From contig JAFACJ010000746.1 of NCBI GenBank assembly GCA_023425615.1, positions 1 to 5,733 on the forward strand: a stretch of DNA of 5,733 nucleotides, given 5' to 3'. The position numbers were made by a program, and so were the translations under genes. This document shows, one piece after another, positions 5,314-5,733 of the stretch. This DNA comes from Actinomycetes bacterium. Lineage in GTDB: Bacteria; Actinomycetota; Actinomycetes; Streptosporangiales; Streptosporangiaceae. The notes beneath the pieces are model-generated. The model was not told the DNA's origin. It searched no databases and saw only the letters and a list, made by a program, of their open reading frames with translations. Numbering within the stretch: the stretch's first letter is position 1; every line of letters begins with the position of its first letter.

Positions 5314-5733
5314 ATGGCGGTGACCAGGTTCCCCATAGAGCCGGGCCACATGCTCGCCTTCGCGCGGGCCATCGGCGACGACGATCCGGCCTACCACGCG
5401 GAGCTGGCCGACCCTCAGGGGAGGGCCGTCGCCCCGCCGACCTTCACCATGGCCTCCGCGCACTTCGACGACGCGTATCCGCTGCGCCCCAAGCCGGGGG
5501 AGGAGTGGTTCGGTTCCGGCGGAGGTCACGGCACGGCCCTGGAAGGCGGTGGCGGCCTGCACGCCGAGCAGCACTTCGAGTACCACCGCCCGCTCAGGGC
5601 GGGTGACGTGCTGACCGCCGAGACCCGCCAGGGACGGAGCTGGGAGAAGACCGGCAGAGCGGGACGGCTGCTCTTCACGGAACAGATCACCGAGTACCGG
5701 GACGCCGAGGGCGCGCTCGTGGTCACCGCCCGC
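5314..5733 (+). CDS. MaoC/FAS1-like hot-dog dehydratase (N-terminal part, cut by window edge)
   Basis: The first 140 codons are present and the frame is still open at the window end. The product resembles the MaoC-type N-terminal dehydratase domain (PF13452), which occurs in (R)-specific enoyl-CoA hydratases and in subunits of mycobacterial HadAB/HadBC-type dehydratases. Features are FARAIGDDDPAYH (16-28), a PPTF segment (41-44), a glycine-rich stretch (about 67-81), then LHAEQHFEYHRPLRAGDVL (82-100), the strongest family marker. KTGRAGRLLFTEQITEYRD (112-130) follows. In this family the catalytic Asp/His pair may sit in a second hot-dog domain or a partner subunit, neither of which is in view. 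An enoyl-CoA hydration step downstream of the dehydrogenase is the likely role. The ATG at 5314 follows AAGGAGAGG (5296-5304) by 9 nt. It lies 58 nt after the CoA-transferase stop and is probably co-transcribed with it. Confidence 0.85.
   Translation, partial: MAVTRFPIEPGHMLAFARAIGDDDPAYHAELADPQGRAVAPPTFTMASAHFDDAYPLRPKPGEEWFGSGGGHGTALEGGGGLHAEQHFEYHRPLRAGDVLTAETRQGRSWEKTGRAGRLLFTEQITEYRDAEGALVVTAR

Noticed and set aside
4032..5372. 446-codon minus-strand open frame opposite the CoA-transferase
   Set aside because: It is antisense to a clear CaiB/BaiF gene. Its product is Arg/Pro/Gly-rich with no recognisable domain, a usual by-product of high-GC coding DNA.
4873..5586. Minus-strand frame spanning the CoA-transferase end and the MaoC-type start
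   Set aside because: It crosses two real plus-strand genes and an intercistronic hairpin, and its product is Arg/Pro-rich and lacks motifs.

Overview
This is a GC-rich window (roughly 70% G+C by eye) with strong third-position G/C bias and frequent GGAGG-type ribosome binding sites. One gene uses a GTG start, and the protein families are typical of actinomycete acyl-CoA metabolism. It most resembles a chromosomal segment from a filamentous actinomycete (Streptomyces, Streptosporangiaceae or Thermomonosporaceae type). The genus cannot be fixed from the sequence alone. No RNA genes, insertion sequences, CRISPR arrays or att sites were seen.

Layout: (1) A plus-strand serine-hydrolase/beta-lactamase-like protein (24-1151) has all three catalytic motifs altered. 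It runs convergently into (2) a minus-strand pair: an AMP-forming acyl-CoA synthetase (1179-2783) and, upstream of it in transcription order, a long-chain-type acyl-CoA dehydrogenase (2828-3970). A perfect GC-rich stem-loop at 1154-1179 lies between the convergent ends and reaches the synthetase stop codon. (3) A short divergent control region (3971-4088) follows. It holds a perfect 10+10 bp palindrome and an AT-rich island that stands out against the surrounding DNA. (4) On the plus strand come a class III (CaiB/BaiF) CoA-transferase (4089-5255), a hairpin-containing gap, and the first 140 codons of a MaoC/FAS1-type hot-dog dehydratase (5314 to the window edge).

Taken together, the genes look like a catabolic or tailoring island for a carboxylic acid. 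CoA activation could go by ATP-dependent ligation or by CoA transfer. Alpha,beta-dehydrogenation would follow through the FAD dehydrogenase, then enoyl-CoA hydration by the MaoC-type protein. The acid itself cannot be read from the sequence. The divergent arrangement around one palindrome suggests that the activation/dehydrogenation pair and the transferase/hydratase pair are controlled together by an unseen regulator.
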